Shown: positions 24,399 through 33,952, numbered from the stretch's first letter. The stretch is DNA of 64,000 bases from Pelagibius litoralis (GCF_011683915.1 NZ_JAAQPH010000019.1:1-64000), one strand, 5' to 3'. The notes: generated from the letters alone by a model not told the origin. Made by a program: numbers and translations.

Positions 24399-25376
24399 TC
24401 AGATGATCGTCTGCGGGCGGTCGCCGTGCAGCGTGTCGATCAGGCGGTGGGGAATGGTGAACTCCACGGCGAGGCGGCGCACGTCCTCCTCGGCATGCTC
24501 GAGCGAGCGGTGCAGCCGGCCGATCTCAAAAAGGTTGTCGCCGTGCGGGATGGCGATCAGGAAACGGCCGTCGATGAAGGCGCAGTTGACCGACTTGCGG
24601 CCGACCGCTTCGGAGATGGCCAGCAGGGAGTCCAGCAAGGCGGTTTGGAGGAGGGCGCGGGCCTCTTCCGGCTGGTCGCTGTAGACCTGATAGCGCGCTT
24701 CGAAGGCTTTGTGGTTCATGGTTACGGCGGAGAGGTTGGTAAGGCTGCTGCGCACCAGATCCACGACCCAGTTGCCGAGTTTGCCCTTGTCGCCGATCAA
24801 TAGGACGGTGCAGGTGAAGGTCACCGGGACCGAAACCTGGCACAGCAGGCCGGTAAAGGTGCCGCGCTCTTCGCGCTTCGTTCCGGACCGGCGGCTTTGC
24901 TTCAAGCGGGCTTCGACCAGGCTGTAGTCGGTATCGCGGTATCGTCCGATGAGCAGGTCTTCGAGCTTGGCCCGGTTGAAGCCGGCGGTGACGCCGCTGC
25001 GCCGGAAGACCTCCAGGTCGAAGCGTCCGCCTGGCTTGCGGTGATACTCCAGGCCACCAAGGAATCGCCGCAGCGGCTCGACGACCAGTTTGCGCAGCGC
25101 CGCGCGGTGGCGCCGGCCGGGTAACGTCGTCCAGAAAAAGCCGCCAATCAGGCCGGCGGCGGCGGTCAGGACCGGCACAATCGGCTCCGCGCTCCAGGCA
25201 AGGGCGATGCCGGTTGCCGCTGCGGTGACGAAGGCGGTGCCGGCGGCGCGGGTATAGGCGGCCCGCAGGCGTTCCTTGCGCGCAACCTCAAGCGGCGCTA
25301 ACCCGGGCGCGACCTCGGCAGCGAAGAAGTCTTCGAAAGATCGATTTCCCTCTGCTGGTTTCGTGGTCTCTGCCAT
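24399..25376 (-). CDS. DUF3137 family membrane protein
   Basis: The protein has 325 residues. After a soluble N-terminus come two close hydrophobic segments (AGTAFVTAAATGIALAW; VLTAAAGLIGGFFW). A large cytoplasmic region follows, with FDLEVFRRSGVTAGFNRAKLEDLLIGRYRD, FTGLLCQVSVP and FEARYQVYSDQPEEARALLQTALLDSLL, the pattern of DUF3137. The family role is not established. It ends 21 bases from the convergent IclR gene and starts just after gluQRS, which runs in the same direction. Confidence 0.82.
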   Translation of the reverse strand: MAETTKPAEGNRSFEDFFAAEVAPGLAPLEVARKERLRAAYTRAAGTAFVTAAATGIALAWSAEPIVPVLTAAAGLIGGFFWTTLPGRRHRAALRKLVVEPLRRFLGGLEYHRKPGGRFDLEVFRRSGVTAGFNRAKLEDLLIGRYRDTDYSLVEARLKQSRRSGTKREERGTFTGLLCQVSVPVTFTCTVLLIGDKGKLGNWVVDLVRSSLTNLSAVTMNHKAFEARYQVYSDQPEEARALLQTALLDSLLAISEAVGRKSVNCAFIDGRFLIAIPHGDNLFEIGRLHRSLEHAEEDVRRLAVEFTIPHRLIDTLHGDRPQTII

Positions 25377-25388
25377 TGAACCCTTCTC

Positions 25389-26276
25389 TCAGCTCGATTG
25401 CGGTTGTTCGGTCATCGCGATCACTTCTTCCAACGTATGCCCGGCTTCGCGCAGGGCACGAATGGAGAGCGCGTCATGGCGTTTGGCCAGGCGCTTGCCG
25501 TTTTCGTCGGTGAGCAGGCGGTGGTGGTGGTAGTCCGGCACCGGCAGCGCCAACAGGTGTTGCAGCAGGCGGTGGACGTGGCTTGCCTCGAACAGGTCCG
25601 CGCCGCGGGTGACCAGGGTGATGTCCTGAGCCGCGTCGTCGACCACCACGGCCAGGTGATAGCTGGCCGCGACGTCCTTGCGGGTCATCACCACATCGCC
25701 CTGCGGGCGTGGGTCGCAGCGCTGCCTGCCCCGGCCCCGGTCGTGCCAGGTCAGTGGGCCGCCGTTCTCGCGCTCGGCCTCAGCCAGGGCGCGTTCCATG
25801 TCCAGGCGCAGGGCATAGGCCTCGCCGGCGGCGATGCGTGCGTCGCGCGCTGCTGCGCTCAGGCCCCGGCAGGTGCCGGGGTAGACGGATTCGTTGGGGC
25901 CATGGGGGGCGGCCCCGGCGCGGGCGATCTCTGCGGCAATCTCCTTGCGGGTGCAGAAACAGGGGTAGGTCACGCCCCGTTCGCGCAGGCGTTGCAGGGC
26001 AAGCGCATAGTCGGCGGCGCAGTCTGACTGGCGGCGCAGCGGTTGTTCCCAGCTCAGGCCGAGCCAGGCGAGGTCGTCGAAGATGGCGGCCTCGAACTCG
26101 GCCCGGGCGCGCTCGACGTCGATGTCATCGATGCGCAGCAGGAAGCGCCCGCCGTTCGCCGCCGCCGCCCGCGCTGTGAACAGGGCGGAATAGGCGTGGC
26201 CCAGATGCAGATAGCCGCTGGGCGAGGGGGCGAAACGGGTGGTCTCCGCCATAGAGGTGATCTCTGCCGTAGACAT
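25389..26276 (-). CDS. gluQRS: Glutamyl-Q tRNA(Asp) synthetase
   Basis: This 295-residue truncated glutamyl-tRNA synthetase paralogue lacks an anticodon-binding domain. It attaches glutamate to queuosine in tRNA(Asp). The N-terminus shows FAPSPSGYLHLGHAYSALF (HIGH motif), LRIDDIDVERAR, a zinc-type CFCTRKE ... YPGTC segment and the KMSKS-like KRLAKRH. The first ATG gives eight extra residues; a second ATG at MAETT is an equally good start. It is divergent from the DNA glycosylase gene at 26316. Confidence 0.92.
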   Translation of the reverse strand: MSTAEITSMAETTRFAPSPSGYLHLGHAYSALFTARAAAANGGRFLLRIDDIDVERARAEFEAAIFDDLAWLGLSWEQPLRRQSDCAADYALALQRLRERGVTYPCFCTRKEIAAEIARAGAAPHGPNESVYPGTCRGLSAAARDARIAAGEAYALRLDMERALAEAERENGGPLTWHDRGRGRQRCDPRPQGDVVMTRKDVAASYHLAVVVDDAAQDITLVTRGADLFEASHVHRLLQHLLALPVPDYHHHRLLTDENGKRLAKRHDALSIRALREAGHTLEEVIAMTEQPQSS

Positions 26277-26315
26277 GTCTTTGGCACTAAGGGCTCAGGG
26301 CGCTAAAGTCCAGTC

Positions 26316-27053
26316 ATGATCCCAAAGCCAATCCCCAAGCCAGCACGCCCAGAGGAAGTCCAGGGCCCGGTTCCCGATGAGCGCCTGCGCCCGGCGATGG
26401 AAGTCCTGGCGCGGCAAGACCCCGATATGGCAAAGGCCTACAAGCGTTGCGGTTTGCCGCCGGAGCGCAGCAGCGAGCCGGGCTTTGCCGGATTGATCCG
26501 CATGATCGCGGGCCAGCAGGTCTCCGTACAGTCGGCGCGCGCCATCGTCACGCGCCTGGAAGAACGGGCGATGCCGCTGACCGCCGAGCGGTTTTTGCTG
26601 TTGGGCGAGGACGACCTGAAGGCGGTTGGCTTCAGCCGGCCCAAGATGCGCTATGGCCGCATCCTGGCTGAGGAGATCGCCGGCGGCGGCCTCGATATCG
26701 ACGGGCTTGCCGCTCTGGACGATGCGGCGGCCATCGCCGCGCTGACCCGGATCAAGGGCATCGGGCCCTGGACCGCGGAGATCTATCTGCTCTTCGCCCT
26801 CGGGCGACCTGACATCCTGCCGGTCGATGATCTCGCGCTCTGCGTTGCCGCCCAGCATCTGAAGGGTCTGGCGGAGCGGCCGGACCGCAAGGCGATGTTG
26901 ACTTTGGGCGAACCCTGGCGTCCCTTCCGCAGCGCTGCGGCGCGCTTCCTCTGGCATCTTTACCGGCATCCGGGGGTGGCCTTGGGTCAGGGAGACGGCA
27001 CCCTGGCCAGCCAGACCGCCCGCGCCCGGAAAGCCTCGACCAAGCGTCCCTAG
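26316..27053 (+). CDS. DNA-3-methyladenine glycosylase II-type base-excision glycosylase
   Basis: This 245-residue protein belongs to the HhH-GPD superfamily. It shows GLIRMIAGQQVSVQSARAI, the helix-hairpin-helix LTRIKGIGPWTAEIYLLFALGRPDILPVDDLAL with the catalytic Asp at its end, and WRPFRSAAARFLWHLYR. No iron-sulfur cysteines follow, which fits the AlkA/MAG branch. It removes alkylated purines in base-excision repair. The next gene starts 19 bases downstream. Confidence 0.9.
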   Translation: MIPKPIPKPARPEEVQGPVPDERLRPAMEVLARQDPDMAKAYKRCGLPPERSSEPGFAGLIRMIAGQQVSVQSARAIVTRLEERAMPLTAERFLLLGEDDLKAVGFSRPKMRYGRILAEEIAGGGLDIDGLAALDDAAAIAALTRIKGIGPWTAEIYLLFALGRPDILPVDDLALCVAAQHLKGLAERPDRKAMLTLGEPWRPFRSAAARFLWHLYRHPGVALGQGDGTLASQTARARKASTKRP

Positions 27054-27072
27054 AACAGGAGATCCCAGGCCT

Positions 27073-27762
27073 ATGCAATCGCCAGACCCCACTCAAACAC
27101 TCGACGGTCCGCGTCACGGCCCGGAAGCGGGCGGCAAGGTTTCGCGTCTGGTGGTGTTCCTGCATGGCCTGGGGGCTGACGGCAACGACCTGATTTCCCT
27201 GGCGCCGATCCTGGCGCCGCTGCTGCCGGAGACGGCTTTCGTCTCGCCCGACGCGCCGTTTCCCTGTGACATGGCACCGATGGGGCGGCAGTGGTTCAGT
27301 CTTCAGGGCTATGCGCCGGAGGCCATGCTGGCGGGGGTGCAGGCGGTTGCGCCTGCTCTGAACGACTTTCTCGATCAGGAGCTTGCCAGGCACGGCCTGG
27401 ACGACGGGCAGCTGGCTTTGATCGGCTTTTCGCAGGGTACCATGACGGCGCTTCATGTGGCGCTGCGCCGCGCGAAGCCCTGCGCCCTGGTGATCGGATT
27501 CTCCGGCGCCCTGGTGAAGCCGGAGTTGCTGACCGGCGAACTGGTCAGCCGTCCGCCGGTCGTGCTGGTCCATGGCGAGGCCGATCCCGTGGTGCCCTTC
27601 GCCGCCCTGCCGGCGGCGGAGGCGGCGCTTGGCGCCTGCCAGGTGCCGGTGAAGAGCCTGGCCCGTCCGGGTCTCGGGCACGGGATCGATCAGGAAGGGT
27701 TGGAGTTCGCCGCCCTGGCGCTGCGGCAGCATCTCATCGCCGCCGGGGCTGAGTCCGCTTAG
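27073..27762 (+). CDS. Alpha/beta-hydrolase, phospholipase/carboxylesterase family
   Basis: The protein has 229 residues. It shows VVFLHGLGADGNDLISLAPIL, the nucleophile elbow GFSQGTMTALHVAL with Ser, the acid region VHGEADPVVPF and the catalytic His in GLGHGIDQEG. These match the carboxylesterase/acyl-protein thioesterase family. It is cytosolic, with no signal peptide. Its stop overlaps the stop of the convergent gene by four bases. Confidence 0.9.
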   Translation: MQSPDPTQTLDGPRHGPEAGGKVSRLVVFLHGLGADGNDLISLAPILAPLLPETAFVSPDAPFPCDMAPMGRQWFSLQGYAPEAMLAGVQAVAPALNDFLDQELARHGLDDGQLALIGFSQGTMTALHVALRRAKPCALVIGFSGALVKPELLTGELVSRPPVVLVHGEADPVVPFAALPAAEAALGACQVPVKSLARPGLGHGIDQEGLEFAALALRQHLIAAGAESA

Positions 27763-28100
27763 CGCGCCGATACTTCGGCATCCGGCATCTGCGGCCCCCT
27801 GGGCTTTACTGCGATTTCCGGCTCGTAGATTTCGTAGAGCTTCGAGGCTGGCTGGGAGACGGTTTCGCCGGCGCTGCCGGATTCGATCTTTGAGCAGAGC
27901 AGGCGGCCGGCGATGATCGCGTCTTCTTCGCTGTGCCAGACACTGAGCATCGCGTATTCGCCGTAGCGCGGGTCACAGAAGAAAGTGGCTTTGTGAAATC
28001 CGGCGAGTGACTGCACCTCTGTTGCAAGAGTTTCGGACAGTCGGGTCGCGGTGGCACTGTCGCCGGGCTTCACCGTCATCATGATCAAGCGTGCATACAT
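27759..28100 (-). CDS. Small antibiotic-biosynthesis-monooxygenase-like (dimeric alpha/beta barrel) protein
   Basis: The protein has 113 residues. The pattern YARLIMMTVKPGDSATATRLSETL ... FHKATFFCDPRYGEYAMLSVWHSEEDAIIAG fits the ferredoxin-like ABM/stress-responsive barrel. Catalytic function is not assignable; many members are haem- or quinone-related or simply binding proteins. It stands alone, facing the region upstream of lysR. Confidence 0.65.
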   Translation of the reverse strand: MYARLIMMTVKPGDSATATRLSETLATEVQSLAGFHKATFFCDPRYGEYAMLSVWHSEEDAIIAGRLLCSKIESGSAGETVSQPASKLYEIYEPEIAVKPRGPQMPDAEVSAR

Positions 28101-28573
28101 TTGTATTACCCCTCAGATGCACTTCTCCTGTTGGCGTGGAAACCCTTGTGCGGGTCCACGTCGTCGGCTCCCACCGCAGGCGTGCTTCTGCCTTCTGTTG
28201 CGTTTTATTCAGGCCGGCTTGGCAGGGGCGGCCGTCTCCCCAATGTTTTCAAGATTGCGCGCTGTCAGGCGGTCTGCTGCGTCCTGTTCTCCAGTTCGCC
28301 TCTGGTGCCCCCGATAGTCGGGGAAGCGGGCTGCCAACAGCTGTTGATCTCTGCCTTGTCGCCGTTTTCTCTGTCCTGGGCGGCGTTCGCTTCCTCAAAG
28401 CTTCTGAGGCGGCGTGTCAGGTACGGGCTGGGCATGAGCTTTCTCCAATCGGGTGTTTTGCCTGCCTACACGCATAAGAAGGGTACTTTAGGGTCAACTT
28501 AAATGGTCTAAAGATGTATACTACCCATGCGAAAACGCATGATGATGTGATACTTTGCGGGGGCCTGAAGCCT
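28101..28573. other. Long intergenic region before lysR
   Basis: I see no convincing gene. The forward frames are open but low-complexity and match no family. The features that stand out are a six-base-stem hairpin (ccccga-tag-tcgggg) around 28309, a TATACT box at 28517-28522 and the palindrome directly after it. The divergent gene at 28100 would use the left part as its promoter region. Confidence 0.4.
28517..28541 (+). promoter_or_regulatory. lysR promoter -10 box and overlapping operator palindrome
   Basis: TATACT at 28517-28522 is followed by catgcg-aaaa-cgcatg at 28526-28541, where transcription would begin. A weak -35 (tcaact) lies 17 bases upstream. The arrangement suggests autoregulation, and it argues that translation starts at GTG 28574 rather than at ATG 28514, which precedes the -10 box. 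Confidence 0.45.
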
Positions 28574-29476
28574 GTGTCTTTGACTAATTGGGATGATTAC
28601 CGCTATTTCCTGGCGGTCGCCGAAAGCGGCAGTCTCTCTGCGGCCGCACGCGTCCTGGGTGTGGCGCAACCGACCGTGGGGCGGCGCATTGCGCAGCTGG
28701 AAGAGCGTATTCAGGCGCGGCTCTTCGACCGCCTGAACCAGGGGTATCAGCTAACGGCGACGGGCCGGCGGGCGGTTGAAGCGGCGGAGCGCATGCAGAG
28801 CGATGCTTTCAACATCGAACGGCTGGTCGAAGGGGCGGATACGGCCCTGGCCGGCCGGGTCAGCATCGCGACCGCCGAAGGGCTTGGTACCTTTTGGCTG
28901 TCGCCGCTCATACCGGCCCTGCGGCGTGCCTATCCGGCCCTGGAGGTGGAGGTGCTTGTCGGTGTTTCCGCCCATGATCTGCTGCGGCGGGAGGCGGACA
29001 TCGCTTTGCGCGTCGGCAATCCGCGATCCGATGCCCTGGTCGGTCGGCGGATCGGTCAGATCCATTGCGGCCTTTTTGCCTCTGTCGATTATCTCGCCGC
29101 CAGGGGCGAGCCGAAGACACCGGGCGACCTGGCGGGTCATGACATCATCGAATCGGTTCGCGAGATCGCGGAGCTGCGGCAGGCGCGGCGTCTGCGCTCC
29201 CTGTCGCGCGATACAGAGGTGGCATTCCGCTGCAATTCGATCCTCGTGCAGCTTGCCGCTGTGCGGGCAGGGGCCGGGATTTTGGCACTGCCGCTTTACA
29301 TGGCGCGGGGCGATAGTGAACTTGTCCGCCTGCTGACTGACAGCTTCAACGTTTCGATCGATCTCTGGCTGCTGTCGCACCGTGACCTCAGGCGCACGGC
29401 AAGGGTGCGGGCGGTCCTCGATTTCATCATTGCCAGGGCCGGTGAGGACCCGGACATGAAAATGGGGCGCCGCTGA
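28574..29476 (+). CDS. LysR family transcriptional regulator
   Basis: This 300-residue protein has an N-terminal winged helix-turn-helix (WDDYRYFLAVAESGSLSAAARVLGVAQPTVGRRIAQLEERIQARLFDR) and a periplasmic-binding-like effector domain (VSIATAEGLGTFWLSPLIPALRRAYP). GTG 28574 is chosen because it gives the usual family length and lies downstream of the apparent promoter; ATG 28514 would add 20 residues. It is convergent with the chemoreceptor gene. No obvious target gene is adjacent apart from the small ABM-like gene across the long upstream region. Confidence 0.88.
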   Translation: MSLTNWDDYRYFLAVAESGSLSAAARVLGVAQPTVGRRIAQLEERIQARLFDRLNQGYQLTATGRRAVEAAERMQSDAFNIERLVEGADTALAGRVSIATAEGLGTFWLSPLIPALRRAYPALEVEVLVGVSAHDLLRREADIALRVGNPRSDALVGRRIGQIHCGLFASVDYLAARGEPKTPGDLAGHDIIESVREIAELRQARRLRSLSRDTEVAFRCNSILVQLAAVRAGAGILALPLYMARGDSELVRLLTDSFNVSIDLWLLSHRDLRRTARVRAVLDFIIARAGEDPDMKMGRR

Positions 29477-29489
29477 AGCGACGCCCCAT
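29462..29489. terminator. Hairpin between convergent lysR and chemoreceptor genes
   Basis: The stem atggggcg/cgccccat encloses a further short stem and overlaps the lysR stop. There is no T-run, so termination is unproven, but the location between convergent genes fits. The 15-base right arm (gaagcgacgccccat) recurs exactly at 32037-32051. Confidence 0.45.
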
Positions 29490-29520
29490 CCTAAAGTAAC
29501 CAGCCTGAGAGGACCGACTT

Positions 29521-31704
29521 CTAGGCGGCCCGCATGGAGGCAAGGATGCCTTCGATCGACTTGCGCAGGCTCTGTGCCTGGCTCGACAGCTCCTCCGTTG
29601 CGCTGGAGACCAGCCCCGCCGACTGACCCGTCTCCGCCGCGGTCTCTGTGACGCCAAGAATGTTGGCGGTTACACGCTGGGTGCCCTGGGAAGCCTGCTG
29701 CACATTGCGGGAAATCTCCAAGGTCGCCGAGTTCTGCTCCTCGACGGCCGAGGCGATGCCGGAACTGACTTCGTTGATCCGGTTGATGGACTGGCGCACC
29801 TCGTCGATCGCTTTCACGGTCTCGCCGGTGGCCGACTGCATGCCGCCGATCTGTGCCGATATCTCTTCGGTCGCCTTGGCGGTCTGGTTGGCCAGGGATT
29901 TGACTTCGTTGGCGACGACGGCAAAGCCCTTGCCCGCCTCGCCGGCCCGCGCCGCTTCGATGGTCGCGTTCAATGCCAGCAGATTGGTCTGCTCGGCAAT
30001 GTCGTTGATCAGCGATATCACGTCACCGATCTTCTGGGCCCCGTCGGAGAGGCTCTGCACGGTCTTGGAGGTCTGGTCGGCCTGGGCGACGGCATCCTTG
30101 GAAATCTCCGTCGACTGGGAAACCTGTCGGCTGATTTCCTGGATCGAACTGGAAAGCTCTTCAGAGGCCGAGGCAACGGTCTGCACCCCTGCGGAGGCTT
30201 CATCGGAGGCGGCGGCCACTTCGCCGGCGCGCTGGTCGGTGTCCTGGGCGCTCTGGCTCATGGCACTTGCGGTGGCTTGCAACTGCTCGGCTGAGGCGGA
30301 GACGGCATCGACCACCGACTTGATGCTGGTTTCCAGGTCGTCGGCGACCTTCAGGGTGGCCTCGCGCTTTTCCTCGGTGGCGCGCTTGTCGCGCTCGGCT
30401 TGCTCTACGGCCAGCTTCTCGGCTTTGATCCCCTGGTCCTTGAAGATCTGCACCGCTGCCGCCATGTTGCCCAGCTCGTCGCCGCGGTCGGTCGCGGGGA
30501 TCTCAACCTTTTTGTCACCGGCAGCCAGTTTGCGCATGGCTTCGGTCATGGCGCTGAGCGGCCGCACGATGGAGAGCGACACCAGGTAGCCGAGGGCGGA
30601 GATCAGCGCCAGCGTCACGGCGGTAATGATCAGGGCGGTGTTGCGCATTGATGCGATGGCGGCAAAGAGCTCGCTGGTCTCGGCTTCGGCGATCAGGGCC
30701 CAGCGGGTGCCCATGAAGTCGAAGGCTCCATAGGCGATCTCCGCTTCGTGGCCGCGGTAGTCTTCGACCGTGATGATTCCCGACTCGCCGCTCAGCGCCT
30801 TGGCCACGGCATCGTTTTCGATGCGCTGGACGAGGATCGTCGATTCTTCGCTGAAGCGCGAGTTGCTCCGCATCAGGGAATCATCGCCGACGATGTAGGA
30901 TTGGCCGGTTTCGCCGAGACCCGCCGAATTCAGCATCACGTGGTTCAGGTTGTCGATCGGCATCTGGTAGACCAGCGCACCGGCGAACTGACCGCCCGGG
31001 CCCAGCAACGGCGTCGAGATGAAACTGGCCGGGGCGCCGTGGCTCGGCGCGTAAGGTTTGAAGTCGAAGAAGGTCTGGGCGCCGACGGTCGGATTGGCCG
31101 CGGCGGCGCGAAAGGCATTCCCGAGATCGGTGTCCTTCCACTCGCCGGTGTTGAGGTTGGTCGCGTAATCCAGTTCCTTGAATACCGAATAGATAAGGTT
31201 GCCCTGGGCATCGAAGAGGAAAACATCGTAGTAGCCGCGCTCCCGCAGGAAGCTGCGGAGCCAGGGATGATAACGGCCGTGGAGGTCGCTGTAGCGCGAG
31301 TTGTCGGTGGCGCGGTCCAGGTTGTCCTTCTCGCCCAGCGGGTGGGGATTGTCGGTGATGTAGAGGCGCTGCAGTTCGGCCCCGGCGTCCGGCCCCAGCT
31401 CCTGCCAGGCGGCGGTGAAGTCGTCCAGCGCCGCCAGCACCGTCTCGTTCCCGGCGAGGATTCTCAAATCCTGCTGAATGGATGCCAGATAGTCGCTCAG
31501 GGCATCGGTCCGGGCTTCGCGCAGGGCCGTCAGTTTCCGCTCGGCCTCTTCGCGCAGGTCGGCGGCGGCGATCAAATAGTTGCTGAAGCCAACCGCAACG
31601 GCGGAGACCAGGGCCGCGGCGACGATGACCAACGGCAGCTTGCGCGCAATGCTAAGGCCACCGGCCCCTCGGCGCCGGGAAACGGCTTTCTCGATGTTCG
31701 ACAT
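29521..31704 (-). CDS. Methyl-accepting chemotaxis protein
   Basis: This 727-residue membrane receptor has helix 1 near residues 24-46, a large periplasmic Cache-type sensor ([39 protein letters not shown]) and helix 2 near 350-370 ([20 protein letters not shown]). A HAMP domain with [17 protein letters not shown] follows. The cytoplasmic coiled-coil signalling domain has the conserved tip [38 protein letters not shown]. The ligand is unknown. No che genes are near, so it feeds a pathway encoded elsewhere. Confidence 0.94.
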   Translation of the reverse strand: MSNIEKAVSRRRGAGGLSIARKLPLVIVAAALVSAVAVGFSNYLIAAADLREEAERKLTALREARTDALSDYLASIQQDLRILAGNETVLAALDDFTAAWQELGPDAGAELQRLYITDNPHPLGEKDNLDRATDNSRYSDLHGRYHPWLRSFLRERGYYDVFLFDAQGNLIYSVFKELDYATNLNTGEWKDTDLGNAFRAAAANPTVGAQTFFDFKPYAPSHGAPASFISTPLLGPGGQFAGALVYQMPIDNLNHVMLNSAGLGETGQSYIVGDDSLMRSNSRFSEESTILVQRIENDAVAKALSGESGIITVEDYRGHEAEIAYGAFDFMGTRWALIAEAETSELFAAIASMRNTALIITAVTLALISALGYLVSLSIVRPLSAMTEAMRKLAAGDKKVEIPATDRGDELGNMAAAVQIFKDQGIKAEKLAVEQAERDKRATEEKREATLKVADDLETSIKSVVDAVSASAEQLQATASAMSQSAQDTDQRAGEVAAASDEASAGVQTVASASEELSSSIQEISRQVSQSTEISKDAVAQADQTSKTVQSLSDGAQKIGDVISLINDIAEQTNLLALNATIEAARAGEAGKGFAVVANEVKSLANQTAKATEEISAQIGGMQSATGETVKAIDEVRQSINRINEVSSGIASAVEEQNSATLEISRNVQQASQGTQRVTANILGVTETAAETGQSAGLVSSATEELSSQAQSLRKSIEGILASMRAA

Positions 31705-32146
31705 TCATCCCACCCAGATCTGGCGCCCTTTACACGCTATAGTGTGATGTGGGCGCATGGCTAACCTCTGCGGGGAGGTAGCATGGGACCTTTTAAGAAT
31801 AAGTTAGTTATTTTGATTAGATTGTTCTTATGCAAACGTCTTTTGGGGTATGGCCCCCGAAACATCGATTTTGGGTATCGCGGTAACCTTCCAAGAGACG
31901 ATGGTTTGGTGGGTATGGGAATTTGATCAGATATTCCTCGACCTTCGAGACGGTGGCAGAGGCAGAAGGTCCCCGGTTGATCTGCGGTGGGCGATGAAGC
32001 AACCGCTGATCATGAGATTTCAATGAAGCCTTTGCGGAAGCGACGCCCCATATCTTGTATGTCGCGACCACATTTAGTATCTATTGGTTGTCCAGTGGAT
32101 TGGCGATTGAGCCATGGAACGAAGCTGAGGAAAGAAGGACCGGACG
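31705..32146. other. Divergent control region between the chemoreceptor and HNH genes
   Basis: This region is about 440 bases and richer in A and T than its neighbours. I find no supportable gene. It must hold the leftward chemoreceptor promoter, near the partial dyad cacgctatagtgtg, and the rightward HNH promoter. It also carries a second copy of the 15-mer found in the hairpin at 29475-29489. Confidence 0.4.
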
Positions 32147-32707
32147 ATGACCGGTGCTGCTCAAACCTACCCGGCGCTCGTCCTCAACGCAGACTTTCGT
32201 CCGTTGAGTTACTTCCCCCTGTCTCTCTGGTCCTGGCAAGATTCGATCAAGGCCGTCTTCCTGGAGCGGGTCAACATCGTCTCCGAATACGATACGGTCG
32301 TGCGCTCGCCGAGTTTCCAGATGAAGCTGCCCAGCGTCATCGCGCTGAAGCAATACGTCAGCCTTGACCGGCGGCCCGCCTTCACGCGGTTCAACGTGTT
32401 CCTGCGAGATCACTTTCAATGTCAGTACTGCACGGATTCGCTGCCGGCCGAGGATCTGACCTTCGATCACATCGTGCCGCGCTCGCGGGGTGGGCGAACC
32501 TCCTGGGAGAATGTCGTAACGGCCTGTCAGGACTGCAATCTGGTGAAGGCCAACAGGCTGCTGAAGGAGACGGGCATGGCCCTTATGAGACCGGTAAAGG
32601 AGCCTTCGACCTACCAGCTCCAAGAAAACGGCCGTTCCTTCCCGCCAAATTTCCTCCATGAGAGTTGGCGGGATTTTCTTTACTGGGACAGCGAACTGGA
32701 GACGTAA
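32147..32707 (+). CDS. HNH endonuclease family protein
   Basis: The protein has 186 residues. The N-terminal part (ALVLNADFRPLSYFPLSLWSWQDSIKAVFLERV) is typical of a widespread chromosomal HNH family. The nuclease core is FQCQYC ... LTFDHIVPRSRGG ... SWENVVTACQDCN, with two CxxC pairs for zinc and the catalytic His. The family occurs as a conserved housekeeping gene in many alphaproteobacteria and its target is not known. It has no nearby phage or intron partner. Confidence 0.9.
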   Translation: MTGAAQTYPALVLNADFRPLSYFPLSLWSWQDSIKAVFLERVNIVSEYDTVVRSPSFQMKLPSVIALKQYVSLDRRPAFTRFNVFLRDHFQCQYCTDSLPAEDLTFDHIVPRSRGGRTSWENVVTACQDCNLVKANRLLKETGMALMRPVKEPSTYQLQENGRSFPPNFLHESWRDFLYWDSELET

Positions 32708-32786
32708 TCTCTTTCCGGGTCTCTTTCCGGTTTGCGGCACCGGGCCGGTGCCGTTTCGACGTCAGTCGAAACGGCCAACAGTCGTT

Positions 32787-33422
32787 TCAGATCCGTTTCG
32801 ACAGCCAGATGGCCAGGCGCGACCCGGTCTTCACCGCAGCACTCAGCACCTCGTAGCCGGTGGCTTCTTCGGCGCCGTGCTGAAGCCCGATGTCGCGATG
32901 CTCCAGCTCCTCGGCGCGGAAGGTCTCGATGGTGTCCTTCAGGGCGGTCTGGGTCTGGTCCAGCTGTTCGGCCTGATGGGCATAGTGTTCGTCGATCACT
33001 TCCTCCACCGCCACGGTGCAGGCCATGGCGGCCTTCTCGCCCATCAGGGCGGTGGCGGCGCCCAGGGCGAAGCCGGCGACGTGCCAGACCGGCTGCAGGA
33101 CAGTCGGCCTGGTACGGTTCTCCACCAGCAGGCGCTCGAAGGTCTCCAGGTGTTTTGCTTCCTGTTCGTGCATGTGGCGGATCGTGGGTGCCACCGGGGA
33201 GCGGCCGAGCACGGCCAACTGGCCTTCATAGATGCGCCTTGCGCCGTACTCCCCGGCATGATCGACACGCAGCATGCGGGCAAGCTGTTCGTCGCGGTCC
33301 GGATCGCCCGGCAGATAGGTCCCGGGTGCCGGTCTTGCTTCAGACGGGGCTGCCTCATCCGGTATTGCTTCATCCGTGGCCGCTGCGGAAAGGCCGTCCC
33401 GGCGCCTGGCCTGCTTGGTCAT
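32787..33422 (-). CDS. coq7: Demethoxyubiquinone hydroxylase (Coq7)
   Basis: The protein has 211 residues. After a disordered N-terminus of about 45 residues come the di-iron carboxylate helices: MLRVDHAGEYGARRIYEGQLAVL, MHEQEAKHLETF, VEEVIDEHYAHQ and FRAEELEHRDIG, supplying the expected Glu and ExxH ligands. The enzyme carries out the penultimate ring hydroxylation of ubiquinone synthesis at the membrane surface. Its start overlaps the dsbB stop (ATGA), so the two are co-translated. Confidence 0.93.
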   Translation of the reverse strand: MTKQARRRDGLSAAATDEAIPDEAAPSEARPAPGTYLPGDPDRDEQLARMLRVDHAGEYGARRIYEGQLAVLGRSPVAPTIRHMHEQEAKHLETFERLLVENRTRPTVLQPVWHVAGFALGAATALMGEKAAMACTVAVEEVIDEHYAHQAEQLDQTQTALKDTIETFRAEELEHRDIGLQHGAEEATGYEVLSAAVKTGSRLAIWLSKRI

Positions 33423-33952
33423 GATAAGCTCCTTCCCATGGTGGGCCGGGTCTTGGCGAGGGCGGCCCGCAGGGCCAGCCCGGCCAGGACGATCGAGGCG
33501 ATCAGATTGTAGCCGGCGATCGACAGGCCGAACAGCGACCAGGCAACGGCATCGCAGGGCGCGAAGGGCTGGTCCAGCAGCAGGCGGCGCAGTTCATCGA
33601 CGCTGGCGTCGGCCGGCAGGCCCGGGGCACTGCAGCTCGCCAGGCCTTCCCACCATTTCTGCTCCACCCCGACATGAAAAGCCGCCAGGCCCGCCCCGGC
33701 GAGAAAGGCCAGGCCGGCGATCAAAAGCGCCAGGCGGCGCAGGTCCGCACGGTCGGCCAGGATCAATGCGGCCAGCGCCGCCGCCAAGGCCGCGCCATAG
33801 GCATAGCGCTGATAGATGCAAAGCACGCAGGGGTACAGGCCGCCCCAGTACTGGGACGCCAGGGCGGCGCCCAGGGCCCCCAGGCAGGCGGCAGCCAGCA
33901 GGGCCGGCCAGAGCCTTGGGGAGGGACGCCGCGGCATCGAAAGCGTTGTCAC
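33419..33952 (-). CDS. dsbB: Disulfide bond formation protein B
   Basis: This 177-residue inner-membrane protein has four helices. The first redox pair is in GGLYPCVLCIYQRYAYG (CxxC before the conserved QR). The second pair lies in the second periplasmic loop (CSAPGLPADASVDELRRLLLDQPFAPC). It would reoxidise DsbA and pass electrons to ubiquinone. Coupling to coq7 downstream is therefore functionally sensible. Confidence 0.9.
   Translation of the reverse strand: MTTLSMPRRPSPRLWPALLAAACLGALGAALASQYWGGLYPCVLCIYQRYAYGAALAAALAALILADRADLRRLALLIAGLAFLAGAGLAAFHVGVEQKWWEGLASCSAPGLPADASVDELRRLLLDQPFAPCDAVAWSLFGLSIAGYNLIASIVLAGLALRAALAKTRPTMGRSLS

Noticed and set aside
28091-28502. Two overlapping open frames upstream of lysR
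   Set aside because: Low-complexity Cys/Arg/Ser-rich products with no family pattern, no ribosome site and no stable codon bias.
31817-32071. 84-codon leftward open frame between the chemoreceptor and HNH genes
   Set aside because: No recognisable motif or ribosome site, and it lies in an AT-rich divergent promoter region.
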